A stretch of 41,576 nt of DNA from Patescibacteria group bacterium (GCA_018814875.1 JAHIYH010000014.1:1-41576); one strand, 5' to 3'. Shown: positions 30,248-39,350, counted from the first letter of the stretch. Numbers and translations are program-made. The notes: generated from the sequence alone by a model not told the origin.

Positions 30248-30898
30248 ATGTCATTCACTCTACCAAACCTTCCCTATTCGTACGATGCCCTTGAGCCGTA
30301 TATAGATGCCAAAACGATGGAAATACATCATTCTAAGCATCATCAAGGATACGTGGATAAAACGAATGCAGTGCTAGAAGGAACTGACTGGGCGGATAAG
30401 CCTATCGAGGAAGTTATTGCGCATCTTGATCAAATACCAGAAGACAAACGTGCAGCTGTGCGTAATGTGGGTGGTGGAGTTTTGAATCACAATATGTTCT
30501 GGACGTGCCTAAGTCCCCATTCGGCGTGCTCAGGACAAGCTTCTGGCGGAGGTGAGCCAGAGGGGGATCTAAAGAATGGCATCAATCAGGGCTTTGGAGG
30601 ATTTGAGTCTTTTAAAGAACAGTTCACGCAGGCAGCAGCTACATTGTTTGGTTCAGGATGGGCATGGCTGGTTGCTTGCCCTGAGAGACATGGTGGAGAG
30701 TTGAAAATTATCCAGACAGCTAACCAAGATTCTCCGCTAACTCAAGGGCTAACTCCAATTCTCTGCTTGGATGTTTGGGAGCATGCTTACTATCTGAAGT
30801 ATCAAAATAGGAGACCCGAGTATATCGAGGCGTTTTGGCATATTGTTAATTGGGATGAAGTAGTACGACGTTATAATGAAGTACGGATCAGCAGATAA
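30248..30898 (+). CDS. sodA: Iron/manganese superoxide dismutase
   Basis: A protein of 216 residues that converts superoxide to oxygen and hydrogen peroxide. Metal ligands and signature blocks are present: [20 protein letters not shown] near residue 25, [16 protein letters not shown] near residue 77, and [20 protein letters not shown] near residue 177 (Asp and His ligands). Whether iron or manganese is used is not decided; sodA is used loosely. Residues about 89-100 (HSACSGQAS before GGGEPEG) are an insertion relative to the common SPNGGGEPTG; its DNA (TTCGGCGTGCTCAGGACAAG) resembles the orphan repeat at 18856-18883. A SOD suggests exposure to oxygen. Confidence 0.93.
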   Translation: MSFTLPNLPYSYDALEPYIDAKTMEIHHSKHHQGYVDKTNAVLEGTDWADKPIEEVIAHLDQIPEDKRAAVRNVGGGVLNHNMFWTCLSPHSACSGQASGGGEPEGDLKNGINQGFGGFESFKEQFTQAAATLFGSGWAWLVACPERHGGELKIIQTANQDSPLTQGLTPILCLDVWEHAYYLKYQNRRPEYIEAFWHIVNWDEVVRRYNEVRISR

Positions 30899-30916
30899 TT
30901 TAGTGGATATGTATGG

Positions 30917-30969
30917 AAGGTCGAAAGGTCGAAAGGTCGAAAGGTCGAAAGGTCGGAAGGTCGAAAGGT
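30917..30969. repeat. Tandem AAAGGTCG repeat
   Basis: Six to seven copies of the 8-base unit AAAGGTCG, one with a single change, stand after the superoxide dismutase gene. There is no complementary arm, so this is a one-armed word array. Confidence 0.9.
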
Positions 30970-31097
30970 AAGAGAGGGTAAAAATGGCAGACAAGAACTT
31001 AAAAGAAGGTGGAACCCAGCGTAGCGCCGCCTAAGCGGGGCGAAGTTGGGTAAATCAAACTAGACATGAAGTAGTTCAGACTATTCATGCCAAATAT

Positions 31098-31125
31098 TTG
31101 ACTCTCTTATAGAAATCCGTAAACT
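31098..31125 (+). promoter_or_regulatory. Promoter of rpoB
   Basis: TTGACT, a 16-base spacer and TAAACT, about 110 bases before ATG 31235. The 30899-31234 gap otherwise holds the AAAGGTCG array and a GC-rich imperfect hairpin (CCCAGCGTAGCGCC with GGGGCGAAGTTGGG, about 31016-31050). Confidence 0.6.
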
Positions 31126-31234
31126 TTATGAGTACACAGAAGTTCTTCTTGCGTTTTGAATCTGTGTTGTCCTCCTTTTGATTGTTCTTGATACAAGGAG
31201 CGGCAACTCTATTTTTTATTTTCCCTGTATTCAT

Positions 31235-34200
31235 ATGACTCCCAAGAAAAAAGCGCCAGAAAAGAAGAAGTCTGTTAAGAAAGTGGTTAAGAAAAAAGTA
31301 GTGAAGAAAAAACCAGTGAAGAAAGTAATTAAGAAAAAGCCTGTTCCCAAAAAGCCCCGCACCAGTCGCTCCGCTCCTATGCGGGGTAAAAAGGTGGCGA
31401 AAAAAGTTGCGAAGAAGGCTCCTGTAAAAAAAGCTCCCAACACCAGTCGCTCCGCTCCGATGCAGGGCAAGCCAATTGCAAAGTTACCAAAGCAGGTTGC
31501 CAAGAAGACGGTTGCTCCTAAGAACATAGAACCAAAGCAGCCAATCGCCGGAAAGCGCACAACTTCCAAGCCAAAGCGTGGGTACATTATGAATGTTTCC
31601 ACTGGGGTTTTGCCACATATCAAATCTCATATTGTTCCATCATCAGGTCGCATACCAGCTATTTTTAATAAGCTTGCAGAGCATCTTAGGCCCAAGCATG
31701 TTCATGATGGGAGGTTGTGTTTTGTGGAAGATGATAGTGCTGGAGCGTTGATTCCTTCGCTTATCGAGATGCAATTAAAGAGCTATGAGTGGTTCCTAAC
31801 CGAAGGACTCAAGGAGCTCATGTTGGAGATCACGCCTATCACAGATTTCTCGAACAAGAAGATGGAGCTCAACATTCTTGGGCATACTTTTGATCCTCCT
31901 AAGTACGATCCAGATACATGTCGTAGAAGGAACTTGAGTTACGAAGCAGTGATGAAAGGACATGTGCAGCTTATTAATAAGGAGACAGGTGAGATAAAAG
32001 AGCAGGATGTCTTCCTAGGATCCATCCCACTTATGACAGATGTAGGAACTTTTATTGTTGGTGGTATCGAGAGAATTGTTGTTCACCAACTTGTACGTTC
32101 GCCTGGCGTCTTCTTTTCCAAGATGTCCGATTACCCCAAGAATCATGCTGCCAAAATTATTCCTAAGCGTGGTGTATGGCTAGAAATTGAGACAGATCGT
32201 CGCGGAATAATCTCTTGTAAAATTGATCGCAAACGTAAGATACCTATTACACAGCTCTTGCGTATCTTCGGTTATGACACTGACTCAAAAATTCTCGATG
32301 TCTTTTCTGATGTTACAAAAGATAAGGATTTCATTTTGGCTACTTTGGAGAAAGATCCAGCGCGTACTGTTGAAGATGCGTATCAGAGTGTGTATCGCAA
32401 GGTGCGTCCGGGAGATCTGGCAACACCAGAAAATGCTAAGCAGCTGATTGATTCCATGTTCTTCGATTTTAAAAAGTACGACATGGGAGCAATTGCACGG
32501 TACAAGATGAATCGTCGATTTGGATTCGATACTATTAGTGACGAGGATCATCGTGTGTTTCAGATAAAAGACTTCGTCGAAATTTTGCGCGAGCTTGTTC
32601 GACTAAATAATGGAGAAGGTGTTGCAGATGATATCGATCACCTTAGTAATCGTCGTGTGCGTAGCGTGGGAGAGTTGGTGCAGAACAAGTATCGTGTTGG
32701 AATCATCCGCACGGAGCGCATTGTAAAAGATCGTATGACAGTAATGGACTTAGAGACCGTCACGCCGATGCAGCTGATTAACTGTCGACCTATTACTGCA
32801 GCGATGCGTGAGTTCTTTGCGAGCTCTCAGCTTTCACAATTCATGGACCAAACAAATCCTTTGGCAGAGTTGGCACACAAGCGAAGACTCTCTGCAATGG
32901 GTCCTGGAGGTCTATCCAGAGAGAGAGCTAGCTTTGATGTTCGCGACGTTCACCAAAGTCATTACGGTCGTATTTGTCCTATTGCAACGCCTGAAGGGCC
33001 AAACATTGGTTTGGTAGTGCATCTGGCGGCATTTGCCCGCGTGAACGAATATGGATTCCTAGAGACTCCTTATAAAGAGGTTAAACATACTATACCACTC
33101 GATCCGGATAAGCTTATTGGACGTATTCTAGACGTTGATATTCGTGAGGATAGGAAGTTAATCGCAAAGGATGGTCAAAAAATTGATACCAAAGAGCTGG
33201 CACGTAAAGTCATTTCTCAATTGAAGAAAGAGAATCTGAAAGCAGTTCCGGTGCGCGCCTTTGTGACAGGAAAAACAATTTTTGCTGATGCCGAACAAGA
33301 GCGCAGGCTTACCATTGCTCAGGCACAACGAAAGTTTACAGAGCAAAATGAATTCTTAGAATCTCGTGTGTCTGCACGTCGTGGTGGAGAGCCGTTGCTT
33401 TCACATGTGCGTGATGTTACACACGTGGATGTTTCACCAAAACAAATCCTATCGCTTTCTACGTCACTTATTCCGTTCTTGGAACATGATGATAATACGC
33501 GTGCATCCATGGGAACGAATATGCAACGTCAGGCAGTTCCTCTTTTAAAGCCGCATTCGCCATTGGTTGGAACAGGGATTGAGGGATTGGTAGCACGTGC
33601 ATCTGGGCATGCTATTACTGCAGAGGAAGATGGAGAAGTGGTATATGCAGATGCGAAAGAAATTGCAGTTGTGTATCGTTCAGGACGCAAACAGATCTAT
33701 TCACTTCATGCTTTTATCAGGTCTAATCAAGGAACATGTTTCAGCTTGCGACCATGTGTATATAGTGGCCAAAAAGTTCGTAAGGGAGATAGTCTTGCGG
33801 ATGGCGCATCTGTAGAGGAAGGCGAGTTGGCACTAGGTCAAAACTTACTAGTGGCGTACATGTCGTGGGAAGGATACAACTTTGAAGATGCGGTTATCAT
33901 TTCCGATCGTGTTGTGCAGGACGGACTCTTCGATTCCATTCACATTGAATCGTACACAACAGATATTCGTGATACGAAACTCGGTCCCGAAATGGTGACG
34001 CGTGATATCCCCAATGTAGGAGAGGCAAAACTCAAAGATTTGGATGTAGATGGCGTTGTTCGCATTGGTGCAACGGTTCACGAAGGAGATATCCTTGCTG
34101 GTAAAATCACCCCCAAGGGAGAAACAGAACTCACTCCAGAAGAACGACTCTTGCAGGCAATCTTTGGCGACAAAGCCAAGGATGTTAAAGACAGTTCCCT

Positions 34201-35281
34201 GAGGCTCCCCGGTGGAGCAGGAGGCAAGGTGGTTGATGTGCAGGTATTTGATCGCAGCGAAGGTGATGAACTTCAAACCGGAGTTATCAAACAGATCAAA
34301 GTTTTTGTGGCGCAGACACGCAAAGTTCGAGTAGGAGATAAAATGGCTGGGCGTCATGGAAACAAAGGAGTTATCTCGCGTATCGTTCCGGAAGAAGATA
34401 TGCCGTTCCTCCAAGATGGAACGCCGGTTGATATCATTCTTAATCCACTTGGTGTTACGTCCCGTATGAACATCGGACAAATTTTAGAGACACACTTGGG
34501 ATGGGCGTGTCATGTTCTGGGTATCAAAGTAGCGACACCGCCATTGGATGGTATTGATACGAAGATGATCGAAGATTTCCTTGAAGCATCCGATTTACCA
34601 AAATCCGGTAAAGTTCAGCTATTTGATGGAAAGTCGGGTGAACCTTTGGCACACGAAACCACAGTTGGAATTGTGTACATGCTTAAACTTCTTCACTTGG
34701 TCGAAGACAAGATCCATGCACGTAGCGTTGGGCCGTACTCTTTGGTTACGCAACAGCCACTTGGTGGAAAAGCACAACATGGAGGACAGAGGTTTGGAGA
34801 GATGGAGGTGTGGGCACTGGAAGCATATGGCGCTGCAAATACGTTGCAAGAAATGCTTACCATTAAGTCTGATGATGTAATCGGTCGTAGCAAAGCTTAC
34901 GAAGCTATTGTTAAGGGCGAGCCAATCCGCAGACCATCGATTCCTGAATCGTTCAATGTTCTTGTAAAAGAGTTGCAAGCATTGGGACTCAAAGTTGAAC
35001 TTCTTAAGTTCAAAGACGAGGTGAAACCAGAGGAGCGTATAACTATTGAAGAAGGAGAAATAGAAGCGGTCGAATTAGGTTCTCGTGTAAGTGTGGAAGA
35101 AGAGGCAGAAAATATTGTTCCATTAGAAGACAAGATTGCAGAGTTGGACGAAGTAGGAACCGAATCTCCACAAGAAGTTAGGGAGGGGATTGAGGAAGGT
35201 GCAGAAGTAGATGCTAGTGGTATAACAGCTAAGGAGGAGATGGAGGAGTCTGTTAGTAAAGATTCTATGGAAGCCGCTTAG
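31235..35281 (+). CDS. rpoB: RNA polymerase beta subunit with Lys-rich N-terminal and acidic C-terminal extensions
   Basis: The catalytic beta subunit of RNA polymerase, 1348 residues from ATG 31235. The core starts near residue 165 (LIPSLIEMQLKSYEWFLTEG). The rifampicin region reads SQFMDQTNPLAELAHKRRL and keeps the Asp, His and Ser of drug-sensitive enzymes. RICPIATPEGPNIGLV and GDKMAGRHGNKGVISRIVPE are diagnostic. Two extensions are unusual: about 115 Lys-rich residues at the N-terminus (KKVVKKKVVKKKPVKK, resembling histone H1 tails, with TSRSAPMRGK and TSRSAPMQGK units), and about 80 acidic residues at the C-terminus. An in-frame frame opens earlier (31178), but ATG 31235 is the first ATG. 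rpoC does not follow; ssb does. Confidence 0.93.
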   Translation: MTPKKKAPEKKKSVKKVVKKKVVKKKPVKKVIKKKPVPKKPRTSRSAPMRGKKVAKKVAKKAPVKKAPNTSRSAPMQGKPIAKLPKQVAKKTVAPKNIEPKQPIAGKRTTSKPKRGYIMNVSTGVLPHIKSHIVPSSGRIPAIFNKLAEHLRPKHVHDGRLCFVEDDSAGALIPSLIEMQLKSYEWFLTEGLKELMLEITPITDFSNKKMELNILGHTFDPPKYDPDTCRRRNLSYEAVMKGHVQLINKETGEIKEQDVFLGSIPLMTDVGTFIVGGIERIVVHQLVRSPGVFFSKMSDYPKNHAAKIIPKRGVWLEIETDRRGIISCKIDRKRKIPITQLLRIFGYDTDSKILDVFSDVTKDKDFILATLEKDPARTVEDAYQSVYRKVRPGDLATPENAKQLIDSMFFDFKKYDMGAIARYKMNRRFGFDTISDEDHRVFQIKDFVEILRELVRLNNGEGVADDIDHLSNRRVRSVGELVQNKYRVGIIRTERIVKDRMTVMDLETVTPMQLINCRPITAAMREFFASSQLSQFMDQTNPLAELAHKRRLSAMGPGGLSRERASFDVRDVHQSHYGRICPIATPEGPNIGLVVHLAAFARVNEYGFLETPYKEVKHTIPLDPDKLIGRILDVDIREDRKLIAKDGQKIDTKELARKVISQLKKENLKAVPVRAFVTGKTIFADAEQERRLTIAQAQRKFTEQNEFLESRVSARRGGEPLLSHVRDVTHVDVSPKQILSLSTSLIPFLEHDDNTRASMGTNMQRQAVPLLKPHSPLVGTGIEGLVARASGHAITAEEDGEVVYADAKEIAVVYRSGRKQIYSLHAFIRSNQGTCFSLRPCVYSGQKVRKGDSLADGASVEEGELALGQNLLVAYMSWEGYNFEDAVIISDRVVQDGLFDSIHIESYTTDIRDTKLGPEMVTRDIPNVGEAKLKDLDVDGVVRIGATVHEGDILAGKITPKGETELTPEERLLQAIFGDKAKDVKDSSLRLPGGAGGKVVDVQVFDRSEGDELQTGVIKQIKVFVAQTRKVRVGDKMAGRHGNKGVISRIVPEEDMPFLQDGTPVDIILNPLGVTSRMNIGQILETHLGWACHVLGIKVATPPLDGIDTKMIEDFLEASDLPKSGKVQLFDGKSGEPLAHETTVGIVYMLKLLHLVEDKIHARSVGPYSLVTQQPLGGKAQHGGQRFGEMEVWALEAYGAANTLQEMLTIKSDDVIGRSKAYEAIVKGEPIRRPSIPESFNVLVKELQALGLKVELLKFKDEVKPEERITIEEGEIEAVELGSRVSVEEEAENIVPLEDKIAELDEVGTESPQEVREGIEEGAEVDASGITAKEEMEESVSKDSMEAA
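31353..31476 (+). repeat. Two copies of a CACCAGTCGCTCCGCTCC hairpin word inside rpoB
   Basis: The first copy (about 31355-31386) is flanked by CCCCGCA and TGCGGGG and forms a hairpin; the second (about 31438-31470) has decayed arms (CCCAACA, TGCAGGG). Both encode TSRSAPM in the N-terminal extension. Confidence 0.75.
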
Positions 35282-35340
35282 GGCTTGGGATTAGGGCTAG
35301 GGCTAGGGTTCCTAGCCCAAGCCCCAGCCCCAGCCCTTCC
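35281..35340. repeat. GGGCTAGGGCTAGGG / CCCCAGCCCCAGCCC hairpin after rpoB
   Basis: GGGCTTGGGATTAGGGCTAG pairs with CTAGCCCAAGCCCCAGCCCC. It begins at the last base of the rpoB stop codon. One-armed arrays of the same word occur at 13050-13085, 13251-13275 and 35826-35860. Confidence 0.8.
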
Positions 35341-35398
35341 CACGTTATACTTTTAACATTATCATTCTCTCATATCGTATTTTGTACCCCACCATCCA

Positions 35399-35824
35399 AT
35401 GAAGTCCGTGAATAAAGTGACACTCCTTGGAAACGTCACACGAGATCCAGAACTTAAGAACACAACCAATGGTCAGTCAGTTTGCACGTTCGGTCTTGCG
35501 ACTAATCGTGTCTGGCGCGATGGAGGTGGCGATAAGCAAAGTCTCCCTGAGTATCACAACCTTGTTGCATGGGGAGGGCTTGCAGAGTTTTGTTCCGAGA
35601 ATGTAAAAAAAGGAAAGCCTCTTTATATAGAGGGGTACTTAAAGACTCGTAGTTGGGATAGCCCAGAGGGTACCAAGATCTTTCGAACAGAAGTTGTGTT
35701 GGAGAACATAGTCCTACTAGGACCACGCTATGATGCGGCGATTCGTTCGGTCGAAGATTCTTCTGCTGCGGACACTGCTGTTGCATTGGATATGGCAGAG
35801 ATGCCATTGGAGGAGGTGGCCTGA
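35399..35824 (+). CDS. ssb: Single-stranded DNA-binding protein
   Basis: An OB-fold protein of 141 residues that coats single-stranded DNA in replication and repair. The N-terminus MKSVNKVTLLGNVTRDPELK and the block PEYHNLVAWGGLAEFCSENV with GKPLYIEGYLKTRSW are diagnostic. The C-terminal tail is short and acidic but ends MPLEEVA rather than the DDIPF-like tip that recruits partner proteins in many bacteria, so partner recruitment may differ. There is no Shine-Dalgarno site (leader TTGTACCCCACCATCCA). The stop is TGA. Confidence 0.92.
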   Translation: MKSVNKVTLLGNVTRDPELKNTTNGQSVCTFGLATNRVWRDGGGDKQSLPEYHNLVAWGGLAEFCSENVKKGKPLYIEGYLKTRSWDSPEGTKIFRTEVVLENIVLLGPRYDAAIRSVEDSSAADTAVALDMAEMPLEEVA

Positions 35825-35825
35825 T

Positions 35826-35941
35826 TAGGAGCTAGGGGCTAGGCAGCTAGGGGCTAGTTACGTCTGTTTTTGAACAGTGCCTCTTGCCAACTTTTCCTAA
35901 CATCAGATTTTGCACCTTTTCAGCAAATAGTAGCTTTTTTC
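35826..35941. other. Gap between ssb and the 23S promoter
   Basis: It holds a one-armed GCTAGGGGCTAGG word array (35826-35860) and nothing else recognisable. No 16S rRNA, tRNA-Ile or tRNA-Ala is present upstream of the 23S gene. Confidence 0.5.
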
Positions 35942-35969
35942 TTGACTCTAAATCCACTCAAAGTACAAT
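35942..35969 (+). promoter_or_regulatory. Promoter for the 23S rRNA transcript
   Basis: TTGACT, a 16-base spacer and TACAAT, preceded by a T-rich stretch (TAGCTTTTTTC). The 23S gene begins about 520 bases downstream. No other rRNA gene lies between, so the 23S appears to be transcribed by itself. Confidence 0.6.
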
Positions 35970-36216
35970 TTGCAGGCTTTATGTTTCTAAGCGCTTACCC
36001 GCCGTGCTCGACGTCCTGAAAATGGCCGTATATCGAGTTCTGCGGGTGTGCGTAAGCCACCCGCTTTTTGTTTTCGCACAGCGAAAACAACCCTAAGCGA
36101 CCCCGAGTTTTTACGAGGGGGAGTCTAAGGGGTCGGTTGGCTGGAGTAACCTTGTGCTCATTAAAATCATCGGAAATCAGCACGAAAAAATATTACAATT
36201 TATTTTGTGTCATATT

Positions 36217-36325
36217 CAACAGTTAACAATGAACAGTTAACAATTAACTACGGGGTTAGCGATTGGAACGCATGTTTCATTCATTTTCTCCAAGGTTAAA
36301 TGTTAAAGGTTAATAGTTAATTGTT
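36217..36325. repeat. 23S leader hairpin 1 (CAGTTAACAATTAAC words)
   Basis: ACAGTTAACAATGAACAGTT arms pair with GGTTAATAGTTAATTGTT. The loop contains CGCATGTTTCATTCATT, closely matching the loop of the second hairpin. Confidence 0.7.
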
Positions 36326-36383
36326 GTCCGTGAGCGTGAGCATATCTTGCTTGCCTTATGGGTGACACGTGAACAGTAAATAA

Positions 36384-36492
36384 AACAATCAACAATAAAC
36401 AGTCGACAATCAACAGAAGCAGTTTTGAATGGAGCATATGTTTCACTCATTATTTCCAAAGTTGATTGTTGAAAGTTGAAAGTTGATTGTTA
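36384..36492. repeat. 23S leader hairpin 2 (CAACAATAAACAGTCGAC words)
   Basis: AACAATCAACAATAAACAG pairs with GTTGAAAGTTGATTGTT. The loop contains GCATATGTTTCACTCATT, a diverged copy of the hairpin 1 loop. It ends at the mature 23S 5' side and may take part in processing. Confidence 0.7.
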
Positions 36493-36686
36493 TTCTAAGA
36501 ACGTTACTCATCGCATCACACGGATGCCTCGACTCTGTACTCCGACGAAGGACGTGGCCAGCTGCGATAAGCCTCGGTGAGCTGCTAGGCAAGCGCTATC
36601 AGCCGGGGATTTCCGAATGGGGAAACCCACGTGGGGTAATGCCCACGTAGCCCGCATCTTTTTGTTCTTAATGATTGAAATGAGGA

Positions 36687-36762
36687 AGTGTCAAGTTACA
36701 AGTATCAAGTTCCGAACAAGTAATTTCTGTTTGGCACTTGGAACTTCTTACTTGGAACTTTT
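36687..36762 (+). repeat. AAGTTCC-word hairpin inside 23S domain I
   Basis: TCAAGTTACAAGTATCAAGT pairs with ACTTGGAACTTCTTACTTGG. It extends a helix closed by CCCGCATCTTTTT and AAAAAGATGCGGG. The words are those of the intergenic hairpins at 2915 and 3777. Confidence 0.75.
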
Positions 36763-36919
36763 CGTCCCTTTCTCTTTAACAATTATTAAACATTCAATTC
36801 AAGAATAAAAAGATGCGGGCAGGTCACTCTGCGAACTGAAACATCTCACGTAGCAGAGGAAAATAAATCAAAAGAGATTCCCTTAGTAGTGGCGAGCGAA
36901 AAGGGAAAAGCCTAAACCT

Positions 36920-37136
36920 GGCTCCACTTTTGATTTCAATGTAGTTTATTGTTGTTATATTTGCTCTTGAGTTTTAATTGATAATTGACAATTGATAATT
37001 GACAATTGGGTTTGTTATTAAAGACATCAGACCCTGAGTCGCTTTAGAATTGTCAATTGTCCATTATCCATTGTCAATTAAACCTCAAGGACTTAAGCAG
37101 CATCATCTAAGCTTATTGAAATCAAGAGCGGAGTCA
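36920..37136 (+). other. 23S intervening sequence a (domain I)
   Basis: It is closed by CTCCACTTTTGATTTCA and TGAAATCAAGAGCGGAG. Inside are TTGATAATTGACAATTGATA words facing TTGTCAATTGTCCATTATCC, then CCTCAAGGACTTAAGCAGCA. Highly similar to the insertions at 37421 and 38251. No protein frame is present. Confidence 0.8.
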
Positions 37137-37420
37137 GGGGTTGTAGGACCTCAACATCTGATTCTATCTATATAGGCAAACGACCCTGGAACGGGCGGCC
37201 AAAGAGGGTGAGAGCCCCGTCGCCGAAATATTGATAGACGGTAGAGTGTTCCTGAGTAGGATCGGACACGTGAAATCCGGTCTGAATCTGGGTGGACCAC
37301 CATCCAAGGCTAAACAGGTACAGAGATCAATAGCGGATAGTACCGTGAGGGAAAGGTGAAAAGCACCCCGAAAGGGGGATGAAATAGTTTCTGAAATGTG
37401 ATGCGTTCAAAGAATGGGAG

Positions 37421-37628
37421 CCCCTCGCTCTTGGTTTCAATGTAGCTTGGTGTTGTTATATTTGCTCTTGAGATTTAATTGATAATTGACAATTGACAAT
37501 TGGATTTGGAAAAGTGATTCCAAACCATGAGTCGCTTTAGAATTGTCAATTATTCATTATTCATTGTCAATTAAACCTCAAGAACTTAAGCAGCAGCATC
37601 CAAGTCCATAGAAATCAAAAGCGAGGGG
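37421..37628 (+). other. 23S intervening sequence b (helix 25)
   Basis: It is closed by CCCCTCGCTCTTGGTTTCA and GAAATCAAAAGCGAGGGG and replaces the tip of helix 25, a known hotspot for intervening sequences. The inner part matches insertion a, including TGTTGTTATATTTGCTCTTG and CTCAAGAACTTAAGCAGC. Confidence 0.82.
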
Positions 37629-38130
37629 TGACCGTGTGCCTTTTGCATAATGAGCCAACGAGTTTGTCGTCTGTGGTCGGCTAAGGGATTTATACCCGGA
37701 GCCATAGCGAAAGCGAGTCCGAATAGGGCGTTTATGATCGCAGGTGCAAGACCCGAAACCGGGTGAGCTACCCATGGGCAGGATGAAGGGCGCCGGAAGG
37801 CGTCTGGAGGTCCGCACTCACTGATGTCACAAGATCAGGAGATGACCTGTGGGTAGGGGTGAAAAGCCTATCGAACCCGGAGATAGCTGGTTCTCCTCGA
37901 AATGCCTTTAGGGGCAGCCTCATAGTACACGTCAGGGGGTAGAGCTACTGTTTGGATGCGGGGGTCTTCTCGACCTACTAAATCCTGACAAACTCCGAAT
38001 ACCTGACCTTTGGCTATGGGAGTGAGACTGCGACAGCTAACTGCCGTAGTCGAAAGGGAAACAACCCAGATCACTTGCTAAGGTCCCAAATCATAGTTCA
38101 GTGGAGAAGGTGGTGTAGATGCATGGACAA

Positions 38131-38161
<31 letters not shown>

Positions 38162-38250
38162 TAAAGAAAGCGTAACAGCTCACTGGTCGATTGCATTTAT
38201 GCGCCGAAAATGTAACGGGGCAAAACTATGAACCGAAGCAGTGAGTGTCT

Positions 38251-38465
38251 GACTCCACTTTTGATTTCAAAGTAGCTTGATGTTGTTTTATTTGTTATTG
38301 ATATTTAATTGATAATTAACAATTGAGAATTGACAATTGGATTTGGAAAAGTGATTCCAAACCCTGAGTCGCTTTAGAATTGTCAATTGTCCATTATCCA
38401 TTGTCAATTAATCCTCAAGGACTTAAGCAACATCATCCAAGTTTATTGAAATCAAGAGTGGAGTC
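38251..38465 (+). other. 23S intervening sequence c (helix 45)
   Basis: It is closed by GACTCCACTTTTGATTTCA and TGAAATCAAGAGTGGAGTC, replacing the tip of helix 45, another known hotspot. It is homologous to insertions a and b along its whole length. Confidence 0.82.
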
Positions 38466-38739
38466 AGGCGCAGTAGAGGAGCGTTCCGTTCAGCAGTGAA
38501 GCAGCATTGTGAAATGTTGTGGAGCGGACGGAAGTGAGAATGTTGGCATGAGTAACTACTAGGCAGGTGAAAAACCTGCCCACCGAATCCCCAAGGTTTC
38601 CCACGCAACGGTAATCGGCGTGGGGTTAGTCGGTCCTAAGGTCAGGCCTAATGGCGTAGCCGATGGACAACAGGTCAATATTCCTGTACCACATAGAGAT
38701 CGCCAACGGGTGGTTGTTGATAATTTTGCCGGCCTCTGT

Positions 38740-38880
38740 TCCGCACCATTCTGGACTTTAATTGCTCCATTGTCTCATTGCTCCATTGTTCGCAAGCGAG
38801 TGGCAAGTTTGTTGCCTCTTTAGAACAATGGAACCATAGAACAATGGAACAATATTGTTGAGTCTAGAATGGTGTGGAAC
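38740..38880 (+). repeat. GCTCCATTGTTC-word hairpin inside 23S domain III
   Basis: CACCATTCTGGACTTTAATT and GAGTCTAGAATGGTG close a hairpin of CATTGCTCCATTGTT and AACAATGGAACAATA words. A CGCAAGCGAGTGGCAAG segment lies near the tip. Confidence 0.75.
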
Positions 38881-39276
38881 ATGTCAGTGAAAAAGGATAC
38901 TTCCACTTGAGGAGCGTTGTGACGGAATGGGAGGATCAGAGCGTGTGTATTGACTGCACGTGGAACGTAGAAAGCGTTGATTCCGGGAGGCAAATCCCCC
39001 GGAAGAGTTGACTACGGATCCCGAATGTCCGCCGCAAGGCGGGAGAGTCTGACTGCTTCTGTTTCCAAGAAAACCATCGCTCATAGAGCTCTGTGTGACC
39101 GTACCGCAAACCAACACCGGTGGGGTGGTCGAGTAGACCAAGGTGAATGGGTTATGTCGCGTTAAGGAACTCGGCAAAATAGCGTCCGTAACTTCGGAAT
39201 AAGGACTGCCAACCTCGCTTATTCGTTTTGATTGTAGTTGTATTAGTGAATTGTTAAAGAACAGTTGGGTGCGAGA

Positions 39277-39350
39277 AAGTGCCAAGTACCAAGTAACAAG
39301 TTCCAAGAAAATTCTTTGGAACTTGGAACTTTTAACTTGGAACTTCCCGC
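39277..39350 (+). repeat. AAGTTCC-word hairpin inside the 23S helix 63 region
   Basis: AAGTGCCAAGTACCAAGTAA pairs with CTTGGAACTTTTAACTTGG. It lies inside a larger insertion (about 39218-39400) in domain IV. Confidence 0.75.

Noticed and set aside
31231-31623. 130-codon minus-strand frame opposite the rpoB N-terminus
   Set aside because: It is the mirror of the Lys-rich repeat (Phe/Thr-rich on the other strand) and has no promoter or ribosome site.
32812-32950. Rifampicin-resistance changes in rpoB
   Set aside because: The Asp, His and Ser positions most often altered in resistance are unchanged (QFMDQTNPL, HKRRLSA); the remaining differences look like lineage variation.
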